A stretch of DNA of 64,000 nucleotides from JANMCE01 sp963791625 (GTDB lineage Bacteria > Actinomycetota > Acidimicrobiia > Acidimicrobiales > Ilumatobacteraceae), in assembly GCA_963791625.1 (NCBI GenBank), contig CAWBTA010000006.1:248001-312000 (forward strand). Reading direction: 5' to 3'. The notes under the pieces are model-generated. The model saw nothing but the letters and a program-made list of their open reading frames with translations. It was not told the DNA's origin and searched no databases. Shown here one piece after another: positions 9,245 through 18,361 of the stretch (its first letter is position 1; every line of letters starts with the position of its first letter). A program made the position numbers and the translations under genes.

Positions 9245-10500
9245 TTAGCCGGCTCGGGCGAAGGGTGGGGGGTGGGTCATGCGAGTGCCGTCGGGCAGGG
9301 TGATGGTGAGGTAGCGGTTGGTGGGGTTGAGACTGAGGTGCCAGCCGCCTTCGTGCACGTAGTGATGGTGGCGACTGCATAGGGGGATCAGGTTGGCTAT
9401 ATCTGTTGGCCCGTGGTGTTTGCCCCAGTAGGCAATGTGATGGGGTTGACAATCATGCGCGGCGACGGTGCAACCGTGTATGGCGCAGGTGGCGTACATG
9501 ACTTGCAGCGCGTGTCGTTGGTGGGCGTTGGCGACACGCTGCGATCGGCCAAGGTCAAGTACGACCCCGTCGGCGCCGAGTACGGCGGGAATGATGTTGG
9601 CGATGCACGCCATGCGTCGAATGGTTTCGACCGGGAGCTCGACACCGCTCTCGATATCGATGCGACTGTTCGTGTGAACGCCGTTCATCAGTGTTTCAAG
9701 GTCGATGACAACGACGAGATCGGCACGATTCGACGATGACGCTCCGCCGGTTTCGTTTTCGGTGAGGTTGAGGAGGGCGAGGGCGCGGAGGTGGTCTTGT
9801 TTGCGGTCGTCGGTTGGGCAGGTGTCGGGGATCTTGTCGTGGAAGAGTGCTTCGACCTTGCGTCGTACTCGGCCGGTGAACGTGGCCCCTGATTCGGGGT
9901 CGAGTTCGCCGTGGATGTGGAGCATGCCGGAGTTCTTGTCGAGCCACCAGCGAAGGTAGATGTTGCGGCGCTGGCGTTCGAGCCGGGCGATGCCATCATC
10001 GCCGGAGAGTTGCCGGGCACGTTGCTGCAGCAGTTTCGTGAGTTCTTCTGGTGTGGAACGCACGGCGACTGTTCGGATCCAGTCGGCCTCGCGAGCGAGC
10101 CGGGTGCGTTCGTCAGGTTCGAGCCGTGCGAGGGCTTGGGCGACGGCATCAACATGATCAGGAGTAATGGCCCCGGTGGAGAGCCCTTCGCCCAGTGTGG
10201 GCATCTGGTTGGTGACCTTCGCCCGCCGAGCAGCAGCCGACGCGTTACGGCGCGACGTACGCGCAGCAAGGCTGGCGACCGTGTCAGGGATCGATCGACG
10301 TATCGGCATCGGCCAGGGCCTGTAGGCGGTTGAGGGCGGCGAGCCGCACGCTTTCGACCCAGGATGCGAGGTGGCTGCAGTCCTGCAACGCGACCTCCAC
10401 GACATGGCGCGGCGCATCGCGCAAACGTGCCTTCCGCCGCTCGCATTCGGGCGAATCTGTTGTCGACAGCCGAAGTATCGGACACCTGCAAACCTCCTCA
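9245..10500 (-). CDS. DUF222 / HNH endonuclease (13E12-type), frameshifted
   Basis: Actinobacterial DUF222 protein with C-terminal HNH nuclease domain. The HNH region is clear near the C-terminus: CQPHHIAYWGKHHGPTDIANLIPLC-x2-HHHYVHEGGW. The central region (SLAARTSRRNAS to ARLEPDERTR) is DUF222. Upstream of 10289 the sensible sequence (QDCSHLASWVESVRLAALNRLQ) is in a different frame; deleting one G in the run 10287-10289 restores continuity. The exact start near 10450-10500 is uncertain because the N-terminal frame has no clear start codon. Members of this multi-copy family are often linked to small mobile elements, but no ends are visible here. Confidence 0.8.
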
Positions 10501-10534
10501 CCGACAACCTACAGAGGGGGTGTTACAAGGTTGC

Positions 10535-10939
10535 TCACAAAGACAAGATTTCGAAGCCGAGGGCTTCGGCGACGGGCATTTGGTGGTGGTCGAAAGTTGC
10601 AAATGCAACCGGTTTGGGGAGCCGGTCGGCGGCGGCGAGGTGGATGGCGTCGGACATCTTGACCGGATGGAGGCGTGCCAGTTCGCTGGCTCGCTCCAGG
10701 CACAACGTGTCGACGGGGACGACGGCGATGCGGCCCCAATCGTCCCGTAATGCTCGGCGCAGCTCGTCGGCGGTGGTTGGGTCGATAGCGAGTCGGTCGA
10801 CGAGGGCCAGCGCCTCGGCCAGCGCGAGCGCGCTGGCGCACCAGTCTCGATCATCAGCCATGGCGGCGTCGAGCGCTGCTCGGGCCGGATGGAACAGGTG
10901 GCGCACAACGAGGGCGGTGGTGTCGAGTGCGATGGTCAT
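10535..10939 (-). CDS. PIN-domain ribonuclease toxin (VapC-like)
   Basis: 134 aa PIN-domain protein, probable toxin that cleaves RNA. The acidic metal-binding set is visible: D6 in IALDTTALV, E42 in ALAEALAL, D97 in KMSDAIHLAAA and D117 in FATFDHHQ. Its ATG overlaps the stop of the upstream antitoxin by four bases, the usual antitoxin-toxin order. Lacks any membrane segment. Confidence 0.9.
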   Translation of the reverse strand: MTIALDTTALVVRHLFHPARAALDAAMADDRDWCASALALAEALALVDRLAIDPTTADELRRALRDDWGRIAVVPVDTLCLERASELARLHPVKMSDAIHLAAADRLPKPVAFATFDHHQMPVAEALGFEILSL

Positions 10940-11214
10940 CGACCGCGGACTTCGGTGATGAGGCGGTCGAGACGCACACCCGTCCAGAGGTCGATACTCA
11001 ATGACGACGAAGGACGGTCCGGGCGATGGGGGAGCGTGACCAAGCCTTGGGCAGCGAGGTCGACCAGCGTGGGCGCGCTGTCGATGGGCGTGATGGGGCC
11101 GAGTTGGGCGGTCGGTCGTCCGTTGACGGTGATGATGATGCGCTCACCGTTACCGGCCCGCCGGACCGCGTCGGCGGCGCTACTGCGCAGATCACGGATG
11201 CCGAGTTCGTCCAT
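10936..11214 (-). CDS. Phd/YefM-family antitoxin
   Basis: About 92 aa antitoxin preceding the PIN toxin. Its first half (LGIRDLRSSAADAVRRAGNGERIIITVNGRPTAQ) is the Phd/YefM DNA-binding fold, where IITVNGRPTA is the hallmark. The second half is the toxin-neutralising part and ends with TEVRGR. The ATG at 11214 is chosen; a GTG two codons upstream (11220) is also open. Both lie inside a perfect 16-base palindrome, so autoregulation overlapping translation start is likely. Confidence 0.88.
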   Translation of the reverse strand: MDELGIRDLRSSAADAVRRAGNGERIIITVNGRPTAQLGPITPIDSAPTLVDLAAQGLVTLPHRPDRPSSSLSIDLWTGVRLDRLITEVRGR

Positions 11215-11229
11215 GTACACATGTGTACA
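11214..11229. promoter_or_regulatory. 16-base perfect palindrome, toxin-antitoxin operator
   Basis: TGTACACATGTGTACA reads the same on both strands. It covers the start of the Phd-type antitoxin gene and lies 45 bases before the acyl-CoA dehydrogenase start on the other strand. A Phd-type antitoxin dimer is the natural candidate ligand. Confidence 0.65.
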
Positions 11230-11273
11230 CCATCGGCGTGGCGGGCGCCATTGAGCCAGGGCAGACTTTGTCT

Positions 11274-12389
11274 ATGAACTTTGCCTTTTCTGAAGAGCAG
11301 GACGAACTCCGCAAGACCGTTCGGGCGTTCCTCGACGCCAAGTCCGACGAAGCTGCCGTTCGTGTGCAGATGGACACCGAGCAGGGCTACGACAAGGCCG
11401 TGTGGACGCAGTTGGCCGGCGAGTTGGGCCTGACCGGCCTGGTCATCCCCGAGGAGTTCGGTGGCTCGGGTTACGGCTGGGTTGAGCTCGGCGTGGTGCT
11501 GGAGGAGATGGGCCGGTCGCTGCTGTGCGCGCCCTTCTTCTCCACCGCGGTGCTGGCTGCCCACACGTTGCTGCTGTCGGGCGACGAGCACCAGAAGGCC
11601 GCGCATCTGCCGGGCATCGCGTCGGGCCTCACGCTGGCCACGCTTGCGTTCACCGAGCCGAGCGGCAAGTGGGACGAGGCCGGCATCACCATGCCAGCCA
11701 CCGGCAGCGGCAGCGACTACAAGCTGAACGGCACCAAGATGTTCGTGCTCGACGGCCACATCGCCGATGACATCTTCGTGGCCGCTCGCACCGCGGCCGG
11801 CGTCAGCCTGTTCCATTGCCAGGGCGACGCAGCGGGGCTGACCCGCACGGCGCTGTCCACCATGGACCAGACGCGCAAGCAGGCCAAGCTCGAATTCAAC
11901 GACGTGTCGGCCACGCTGGTCGGCACCGACGGCGACGGCTGGAACGTGCTGTCTCGTGTCCTGGACCTGGCGGCCGTTGCGTTGGCGGCCGAGCAGGTAG
12001 GCGGCGCGCAGAAGGTGCTGGACATGGCGGTCGAGTACGCCAAGGTGCGGGTGCAGTTCGGTCGTCCGATCGGCTCGTTCCAGGCCATCAAGCACAAGTG
12101 CGCCGACATGCTGCTTGAGGTCGAGTCGGCCAAGTCGGCGGCCTACTACGCCATGTGGTGCGCATCGGAAATGAACGACGAGTTGCCGTCGGTCGCGTCG
12201 TTGGCGAAGGCGTATTGCTCGGAGGCCTACTTCCACGCCGCGTCGGAAAACATCCAGATCCACGGCGGCATCGGCTTCACCTGGGAGCACCCGGCGCACC
12301 TGTACTTCAAGCGAGCCAAGTCATCCGAACTGCTCTTCGGCGACCCCACCTACCACCGCGAGCTGCTGGCCCAACGCATCGGGCTCTGA
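11274..12389 (+). CDS. Acyl-CoA dehydrogenase
   Basis: FAD-dependent acyl-CoA dehydrogenase of 371 aa. The ATG at 11274 (MNFAFSEEQDELRKTVRAFL) is the family-typical start; the frame open from 11223 would add 17 unlikely residues overlapping the antitoxin operator. Family marks include GLVIPEEFGGSGYGWVELGVVLEEMG early on, the FAD/substrate region TLAFTEPSGKWD (near residue 125), a RVQFGRPIGSFQAIKH segment, and the C-terminal IQIHGGIGFTWEHPAHLYFKRAK. The usual catalytic glutamate position near the C-terminus is not clearly assignable, as in several actinobacterial lipid or steroid catabolism ACADs that act as heteromers. Divergent from the toxin-antitoxin pair. Confidence 0.92.
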   Translation: MNFAFSEEQDELRKTVRAFLDAKSDEAAVRVQMDTEQGYDKAVWTQLAGELGLTGLVIPEEFGGSGYGWVELGVVLEEMGRSLLCAPFFSTAVLAAHTLLLSGDEHQKAAHLPGIASGLTLATLAFTEPSGKWDEAGITMPATGSGSDYKLNGTKMFVLDGHIADDIFVAARTAAGVSLFHCQGDAAGLTRTALSTMDQTRKQAKLEFNDVSATLVGTDGDGWNVLSRVLDLAAVALAAEQVGGAQKVLDMAVEYAKVRVQFGRPIGSFQAIKHKCADMLLEVESAKSAAYYAMWCASEMNDELPSVASLAKAYCSEAYFHAASENIQIHGGIGFTWEHPAHLYFKRAKSSELLFGDPTYHRELLAQRIGL

Positions 12390-12392
12390 GCG

Positions 12393-12830
12393 TTGGCCGT
12401 CTTCCTGATTGCCCTCTCTGTCGTCCTGGTCGTTGCGATTGCATTGATCGTGGTCGGCAGAGAGGCCCGTCGCCTCGACACCGTCGCCCCTCGCACGGCG
12501 TACGTGCTGGATGGCGCTGTTCAGTGTGTAGCCGACTCGATCGCGCCGGCGTCACAGGCTCGGTTGTCGCACGCGGATGTGCGTGCGCTGGTTTTGTTGC
12601 ATCTGGAACGACTCTCGGCGCGGGGTCTGGCGCCGGAGGATGTGACGGACCGAAGGCAGGACTTGGAGCTGCCGCTGTTCGTCGACGAGACCGACGAGAT
12701 CGGCTATCTACTCGGGGCCGCGTCGGCTTCCGGGCTGGACGTAGAGGACGAAGACGTCGCGGCGGTGCTGGCCGCTCACCTGCGCTACCTGGACTCGGTC
12801 GGCGCTGTCGGGCCGCGGGCTGAGCTCTGA
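12393..12830 (+). CDS. Hypothetical protein with one N-terminal membrane segment
   Basis: 145 aa protein, TTG start three bases after the dehydrogenase stop, so probably co-transcribed with it. Residues 3-22 are hydrophobic (an anchor, followed by GREARRLD). The remaining 120 residues look cytosolic and alpha-helical with three helical hairpins (SHADVRALVLLHLERLSARG, VDETDEIGYLLGAA, VAAVLAAHLRYLDSVG). I do not recognise a named domain. Confidence 0.7.
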   Translation: MAVFLIALSVVLVVAIALIVVGREARRLDTVAPRTAYVLDGAVQCVADSIAPASQARLSHADVRALVLLHLERLSARGLAPEDVTDRRQDLELPLFVDETDEIGYLLGAASASGLDVEDEDVAAVLAAHLRYLDSVGAVGPRAEL

Positions 12831-12840
12831 ACCGGCAACC

Positions 12841-13085
12841 GCATCAGACCTGTGCGGTGAACACGCCTGCGAGGTCAGCGAAGAAGTTGGCGGATTGGTC
12901 GGTGAAGATGCAGACCTTTCCGTTTGCACCCGTCTGGCCAAGATCGGGCTGCGCGCCGCAGGGCGGCGGCGGATAGCGTCCCAACAAGCAGAAGTGGCCG
13001 CTGGGCCAAGGTCAACGACAAAGTCAAAGAGCTCAGCCTGGTGCCTCCGCTGCGAAGGACATGTCCGGGTCACCCTCGAAGTTCA
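12841..13085 (-). pseudogene. Remnant of a secreted beta-repeat protein
   Basis: On the minus strand the frame ending near 12846 reads GANGKVCIFTDQSANFFADLAGVF, which matches the end of the repeats in the next gene (GNICLFSNVAVDLLLDVSGSF). Further upstream, in another frame, NFEGDPDMSFAAE resembles the NLNF-x-AGQTIAN strand. No start and no continuous frame exist. It is probably the decayed end of a second copy lying directly downstream of 13139-14584. Confidence 0.45.
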
Positions 13086-13138
13086 ACGTCTCCTAGAGTC
13101 GACCTGAGTCACCGCCAAAGGCTGACGGCCTCATCCAC

Positions 13139-14584
13139 CTAGAGCGGGTAGCCCGAATTGCTGGATAGCCGACTATCGAACAACCGAATGGGTCCAGAGC
13201 TCGGGTAACCACCACCGGCCCCATCAAACGAGCCGCTCACGTCCAACAGCAGATCTACGGCCACGTTGGAAAAGAGGCAGATGTTTCCGTTCGTGTCGGG
13301 TGTAACCGTCGCCAGATTGGCGATGGTCTGGCCCGCCCGGAAGTTGAGGTTTGATGTAACCGGCACCGTCTCACCGCATCGGTATGCAGTGACGAAGCCT
13401 TCGGCGGACGCATTCACTGCGGTCAGGTTGGCGATGACGCTTCGGGCGTCCGACGGGATTCTTGTAGTACCCGCCACCTTGACCGTCGTCGTGCCAGCGG
13501 CCTTCGGTCCCGATGCTGATCGCGTATCAAGGACTCGCTCGGGGCTCCATCGGCTGCTGCCCGAGGCAATGTAACCCGACAGATCGACAACCAGGTCGAC
13601 AGTTGCCGAGGAGAATAGGCAGACGTCGCCCGACGTGCTTGGGCTGACGAAGGCGGCGTTGGCGATCGTTTGGCTCGCGGCGAAGTTGAGGTTGGATGCC
13701 TGCGGCCGCTCATGATCGCATGGGTATACCGTCAAAAATCCGGCTGTTGTCGGATTGACGGCTGTGACGCCAACTGCGACTGCATTTAGAGATGCTGGAA
13801 GTCCGGCCTTGCCGTTGATGTTCATCGTGAGTATCTGACCGGCCGCCAATCGTTGGCCCGCCGTGCCAGTTCCATCGCGGGTATCGAGAATTCGGGTAGG
13901 GCTGATCGGAGCAAGGAAGCTTTCTCCGAGGTAGTCAACGATGTAGTCGGCTCGTTCGGAGCTGTACACGCAGTTAGCGTCGTGCGACGGTAGCGCGACG
14001 AAGCTGGCAATCGTCTGCCCAGTATCGAAGTTTTGGGCCGAGGATGTCGGGCTCCCTGCACTGCACGGAAAGACAGCGATGAAGCCTGGGCCTTTCGCAT
14101 CGACAATGGTCACGTTATAAAACTTGGAGCCAAAGCCGCTGCCAGGTATGTAGGTGACACTGTCGGTACGTAGCGAGTTGTCGCGACCGTCGGGGATCTC
14201 GTCGCAGTCGCCATCGAGTTCGAGAGCCGCTGGATTCGCGGAGAACACGTGCCTGTTCGGCACAGCACAATAGCCCACCAAAGACTGGCGTTGTGTTGGA
14301 TGCTGACGGGTGAATCCTAAACCCCCAATCCGATCCTCCGTTATCAACCACTGTCGACAGACTCCAAACCGTTCGGTCCGACACTCAAGGGCCAACTCTG
14401 TCGTCATGGTCGACGGCCCGAGCAGCATGCCACCTTCGACGCACCCCCTTGACGGGAAGTTGACGTCGGGCGAGCAAATTGCTGATGCGGTCAGGACCGG
14501 TGCAGCCTGAGCTGCGGTGCTTGGCGGCAGGGTGAAAGCCACGAGTGTGAGGCAAAGAGCCACCAAGTCCAATCGCCGTTTCAT
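13139..14584 (-). CDS. Secreted beta-repeat protein (RLDTR / GFxTVYPC type)
   Basis: 481 aa exported protein. The ATG at 14584 (MKRRLDLVALCLTLVAF) gives a signal peptide with cleavage near AAQAA; the frame upstream to 14647 lacks support. After a Cys-rich domain (about residues 35-120) come three related beta modules of about 110-120 aa. Each has an ILDTRDG or VLDTRS start, a GFxTVYPC-type strand, an NLNFxAxQTIAN strand and a GxxCLFSxxxxDLxxDxSG end. Such modules are common in secreted proteins of Acidimicrobiia, without known function. Cysteine pairs per module suggest disulfides. No C-terminal anchor is seen. Confidence 0.75.
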   Translation of the reverse strand: MKRRLDLVALCLTLVAFTLPPSTAAQAAPVLTASAICSPDVNFPSRGCVEGGMLLGPSTMTTELALECRTERFGVCRQWLITEDRIGGLGFTRQHPTQRQSLVGYCAVPNRHVFSANPAALELDGDCDEIPDGRDNSLRTDSVTYIPGSGFGSKFYNVTIVDAKGPGFIAVFPCSAGSPTSSAQNFDTGQTIASFVALPSHDANCVYSSERADYIVDYLGESFLAPISPTRILDTRDGTGTAGQRLAAGQILTMNINGKAGLPASLNAVAVGVTAVNPTTAGFLTVYPCDHERPQASNLNFAASQTIANAAFVSPSTSGDVCLFSSATVDLVVDLSGYIASGSSRWSPERVLDTRSASGPKAAGTTTVKVAGTTRIPSDARSVIANLTAVNASAEGFVTAYRCGETVPVTSNLNFRAGQTIANLATVTPDTNGNICLFSNVAVDLLLDVSGSFDGAGGGYPSSGPIRLFDSRLSSNSGYPL

Positions 14585-14927
14585 GTGACGAATGTAACAG
14601 GTGTGGCGCCGTCCGCTCAGGGGTGATAATCCTAAGTACGACGACATGCTTCCCTTGCTTTCAGTCGCGGCCGAACTTCGTTGCGGGCCAGACGGTTCCA
14701 GATCTGGTTATGACGAGGCCCTCGTGCGGCGACAGAACCAACTGCCTCTTCAGCTCGACGCCGATTGACTAGATCGTCGATAGCAGTGGGACTGATAAGA
14801 TTGACTGTCTGCTCGGCGCTGCAGGGTCTGGCCGTCGAGGATGTGGACGGTCGCCGGCGTACTACTTGGACTCCGCTGAGCCATTTGGGCGGGCTGAGGT
14901 CCAGTCGAGCAACGTACATACGCAACG
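14585..14927. other. Gap without a supported gene
   Basis: About 340 bases between two minus-strand genes. Open frames here (e.g. 14632-15030 on minus, 14765-14965 on plus) are basic, low-complexity and overlap the epimerase; none looks like a protein. It probably holds the promoter of 13139-14584, but I see no convincing boxes. Confidence 0.4.
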
Positions 14928-16001
14928 CTATGGTCGGCTCTCGACCCACGTCGTTAGCGCCGTGACTCCCTGCTTCAACGTCCATTTGGGAAGGTAGCCC
15001 AATTCCGTAGTGGTTCGGCTGATGTCGCAAAACGCGGCGCGTACGTCGCCGTCACGAAACTGTCCGGTAACTTCGGGAGCCGGTGCACCCGTCTCAGCGG
15101 CCATCTCCTGGGCCACCTGCAGGATGGTCGTCGGCTCGCCCGAGCCGACATCCAGGGTGCGCTGATGAGTCGGAGGGTTCAACAGAGCGAGCTCTAACGC
15201 GGAGACAACGTCCTCGATAAACACGAAGTCACGCAAGATGACACCGTCCTCGTAAACGTCGATCCTCTCGGACGCACAGGACAGCCGAGCGAAGAGCGCC
15301 AATACTCCCGTATAGGAGTTTGTGAGGGACTGGCCTGGGCCGTAGACGTTCTGCAATCTCAGGACGGAGATTGGTGTCCCGGTGGCGGCACACCACGCAT
15401 TGAGCAGATGCTCCTGTGCAAGTTTCGTCGCGGCGTAGATATTCGAGGGCCGGGGCTCCGTCGTGTCAGCCCTGCTCGCGACCGGGGTGGCCCGAAGCCC
15501 GGTTGGCGTCACAAAGTCCCAGATGCCCCGCTCTAGGTCTTCATGACGGCGGCCTGGCGGCGAGAATCGGGTGTCATCCGGGGTCATCCAAGTGCCCTCG
15601 CCGTATACCGCTCGCGACGAAGCCAGCACGATGTGCGAGGGGCGATGCTTTGATCGGTAGAGCGCATCAAGCATGGCCGTTGTCCCAACCACATTCACGG
15701 TGGCGTGCCGCGAGGCTTCACTCAACGATTGGCCAGTACCAGTCTCCGCAGCCAGATGCACGATCGCATCGGGTCGGAATCGCTCGAGAATGGCGGGCCA
15801 AGTTGGCGCATGAGCGACGTCGGCCACGACTAACTCGACTCCAGCGGGAAACTCGCTCGTTGGCACGCTCGCCGGATGTACCTGGGGATGTAGGACATCA
15901 ACCGCCACAATGCTCGCGTCGCTGGTTATGAGGCGTCTGCCCAGGGCAGAACCAATAAATCCGGCACCACCTGTGATAAGTATTCGCTGTTGCACAGTCA
16001 A
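14928..16001 (-). CDS. NAD-dependent nucleotide-sugar epimerase/dehydratase
   Basis: Extended short-chain dehydrogenase of 357 aa acting on a nucleotide sugar. The NAD motif TGGAGFIGS is at residues 10-18, the substrate-side catalytic pair is Y-x3-K in IYAATKLAQEHL (near residue 190), and the family strand VLRLQNVYGPGQ follows. The start is TTG at 16001; a GTG two codons in is equally possible. It opens the surface-polysaccharide region. Which sugar it epimerises cannot be read from sequence; the SSRAVYGEG strand and a proline/arginine-rich insert (about 145-180) differ from GalE and RmlB. Confidence 0.85.
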   Translation of the reverse strand: MTVQQRILITGGAGFIGSALGRRLITSDASIVAVDVLHPQVHPASVPTSEFPAGVELVVADVAHAPTWPAILERFRPDAIVHLAAETGTGQSLSEASRHATVNVVGTTAMLDALYRSKHRPSHIVLASSRAVYGEGTWMTPDDTRFSPPGRRHEDLERGIWDFVTPTGLRATPVASRADTTEPRPSNIYAATKLAQEHLLNAWCAATGTPISVLRLQNVYGPGQSLTNSYTGVLALFARLSCASERIDVYEDGVILRDFVFIEDVVSALELALLNPPTHQRTLDVGSGEPTTILQVAQEMAAETGAPAPEVTGQFRDGDVRAAFCDISRTTTELGYLPKWTLKQGVTALTTWVESRP

Positions 16002-16164
16002 CTACGATACTGGCTCCCGCGGGGGGATGCGGCCTGTCCTCGCCATTCTGCCGTTACTCGGGCTTGTTTAAGCCGTACGTCCGCTCGGCGGCATCACCAG
16101 CTGCCGCCCGTAGCACGTAGTGGTCGGGTAGGCTTGGAAAGCGCTGAGAGTAAGGAAATCATAG

Positions 16165-17066
16165 GTGCCAGACTCGACTACCATTCACGTTCAATCAATA
16201 CTCTACCGCACGTCCCTGGGTGATATTTGGCGCTTCATGCGGGGTCTCTCCGCCACCATAAAACATGCGCGTAGCTTGGGAGTCGTCTCGACCGTTGGGA
16301 TCAATCTGGGCGACTGCTCGCCCGAAAAAGTACTGGGAGAAGCAGATCTTGCGGAGTTGCGATCGTTGCTAGAACCGATCGGCGACATCGTTCTCGAGTA
16401 CTCCTTCTTCAACGAAAACCGTATGACGGCATACGGTCATAATTCACTCGCAGCGAACGCAACCGCCGATTTCCTTTTGATAGTTAATCCAGACACCTAC
16501 GCAGCTCCGGACATGTTGGCCAAATTGATCGGGGCTATGAGTGATCCCGTGGTGGGAATGGCGGAGGCCGACAGATCCCTATTGAACATCCGAAGGATTA
16601 TGACGTCGCTACGGGAGAGACGTGTTGGGCCAGTACCTGCTGCGTGCTGGTCCGACGGTCGGTTTTCGAATTTCTTGGAGGATTTGACCAGAAGAACTTC
16701 CCGCTCTACTGCGATGATGTCGACTTCTCCTGGAGAGTCCGACTGAATTACTCCAAGGTAGTGTTTGTCCCCGACGCCTCCGTGTTCCACGACAAGCATC
16801 TGGCTGGGTCCGGCACGGTTGTCGCGTCTGAGGTCGAGCAGTACTATGGAGCCTTCGCCCGCCTCATGCTTGCGCGCCGCTACGACCGGCCCGACATTGA
16901 ACAGGAGACGAGAGATTTCATTGAGGACCACGGGAACGACGCCCTCAAGCGTGGGCTACGCGAATTCGAGCTAAGGGTCGCATCCGGAGACGCCCCGGAA
17001 AAGCTGCCACGCGCTTCCCACGTGGCAGAGTTTGTTGGTGGCGAGTACGCCCTCCACCGTTACTGA
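16165..17066 (+). CDS. Glycosyltransferase family 2, frameshifted
   Basis: GT-A-fold glycosyltransferase of about 300 aa if repaired. The first part (to about 16569) has the nucleotide-sugar-binding half with LLIVNPDTYA, similar to rhamnosyltransferases. The acceptor half (CVLVRRSVFEFLGGFDQKNFP, then YCDDVDFSWRVR) is in another frame. One missing C in gcggaggcC at 16569 restores AEARQIPIEHPKDYD between them. The start is GTG at 16165. Its C-terminus overlaps the convergent acyltransferase by seven bases. Likely adds a sugar to the surface glycan made by this region. Confidence 0.82.
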
Positions 17067-18361
17067 TTACGCGTGGTGGGATTTGACCGTTTCAATGAGG
17101 TGAATGGTCGCTCCACAAGGAAATAATACGGCACAGACAATGCAAACGTGAGTGGAAGCACCAGTTTGGCGAGGAGAATGACGTGGGCCCGAGGTTCGAG
17201 ATTTTGGAGCGACGGGTATGCATTCACGGCGTAGATGACTGGCATGTGCCAAAGAAAGACAGAGTAACCAATCGTCCCAAGGAACGTGAAAGCCCTCAGG
17301 GAGAAGACTCGAGCAACTACTGTTTCCGAGTTCATGGTTGCCAGAATTAAGATGGCGGTGCCGATCGACGCAAGCCAATGGTCACCATAGCGGGCGAGTT
17401 TCGGCCAGCGCTGCGTTCCGTTCAGGTAAAGTGCGAAGTAGAGGATGGCGAGTCCCGTCGGAGCGAGTACCCAACCCGAGACCCGGGTACGGACGAGCTG
17501 CAGGGCTCGGTTATTCCTATTGCCGAGAATGGCAAGCCGGGCCATGCAGATACCTAGCGAAAAGTCAAAGAGAAACGCCGGGAACTGGTTGACGAGCCAA
17601 TTCTCTCGAAGAACGACGTCACTCACGCCGTAGCGCCCCACCGAGTTCCGGGCCATGCTAATAATGAAATCAAGTTGGTGTCGTGCAAACCACATCCATG
17701 CCAGGCTCGCTACAGCGGAAAGGGGAAGGCTGACACGCCAGCGCCCTTTCAGAAACGCCAAAACCATTACGGGAAGGATGAGGTAAAAGATCATCTCGAT
17801 CGTGAGGGTCCACAAAGAACCCAGCGCTCCGTAGCCACCGGCGGAGATGGGAAAGATCTGCTGGGCGAAAAGGAGGTGTGCGATTGTTCGCTTGATGCCA
17901 CCTGATGTGTGAATCGAACCCCACGGAATCACGGCGGGGTGCATGAACACGAGTACGATAAGGAGCACCCCGTAGTAGGGAGGAACAATCCTACTGAGGC
18001 GTCTGCGAAGGTAGGTTCCCAGCTTCGGATTAGCACCTCCTGCCTCCGCCCGATGCCATGGCAACGATAAGAGGTAGCCAGAGAGGACGAAGAAGATGTC
18101 TACGCCGAGCCCGGCACCCTGCAGGAGCGGTGCTAGTGGTAGGCGAACGCCCAGCATTTTTGGTCGAAGGTTCGGTGCGCCTCCAAGACCCCAGATGTGG
18201 TGGAACAAAACCATCGCAACAGCGATACCACGAATTGTGTCTAGTGCTCGGACATGATTAGAACGGGGGGCATGGTTCGACGTATCGGAGGAAGTGGTCA
18301 ACGTCTGCCTCGACCGAGTGCGATCATTATTTTTCTCAATGGCCAGGTTATCTTCCACCAC
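17060..18361 (-). CDS. Membrane O-acyltransferase, OafA family
   Basis: Acyltransferase-3 family membrane protein of about 433 aa that would O-acetylate a surface polysaccharide. Family marks are RALDTIRGIAVAMVLFHH (near residues 38-55) with the conserved histidine pair, GVDIFFVLSGYLLSLPW (about 90-106), the YLRRRLSRIVPPYY segment and about ten hydrophobic helices. The first 37 residues are polar and overlap the end of the upstream gene by 64 bases, so a later start is possible. Confidence 0.88.
   Translation of the reverse strand: MVEDNLAIEKNNDRTRSRQTLTTSSDTSNHAPRSNHVRALDTIRGIAVAMVLFHHIWGLGGAPNLRPKMLGVRLPLAPLLQGAGLGVDIFFVLSGYLLSLPWHRAEAGGANPKLGTYLRRRLSRIVPPYYGVLLIVLVFMHPAVIPWGSIHTSGGIKRTIAHLLFAQQIFPISAGGYGALGSLWTLTIEMIFYLILPVMVLAFLKGRWRVSLPLSAVASLAWMWFARHQLDFIISMARNSVGRYGVSDVVLRENWLVNQFPAFLFDFSLGICMARLAILGNRNNRALQLVRTRVSGWVLAPTGLAILYFALYLNGTQRWPKLARYGDHWLASIGTAILILATMNSETVVARVFSLRAFTFLGTIGYSVFLWHMPVIYAVNAYPSLQNLEPRAHVILLAKLVLPLTFALSVPYYFLVERPFTSLKRSNPTTRNQ

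Noticed and set aside
9245..10500. Mobile intron or transposon carrying the HNH gene.
   Set aside because: No terminal repeats, target duplications or intron RNA structure seen at its edges; DUF222/HNH genes are often chromosomal in Actinobacteria.
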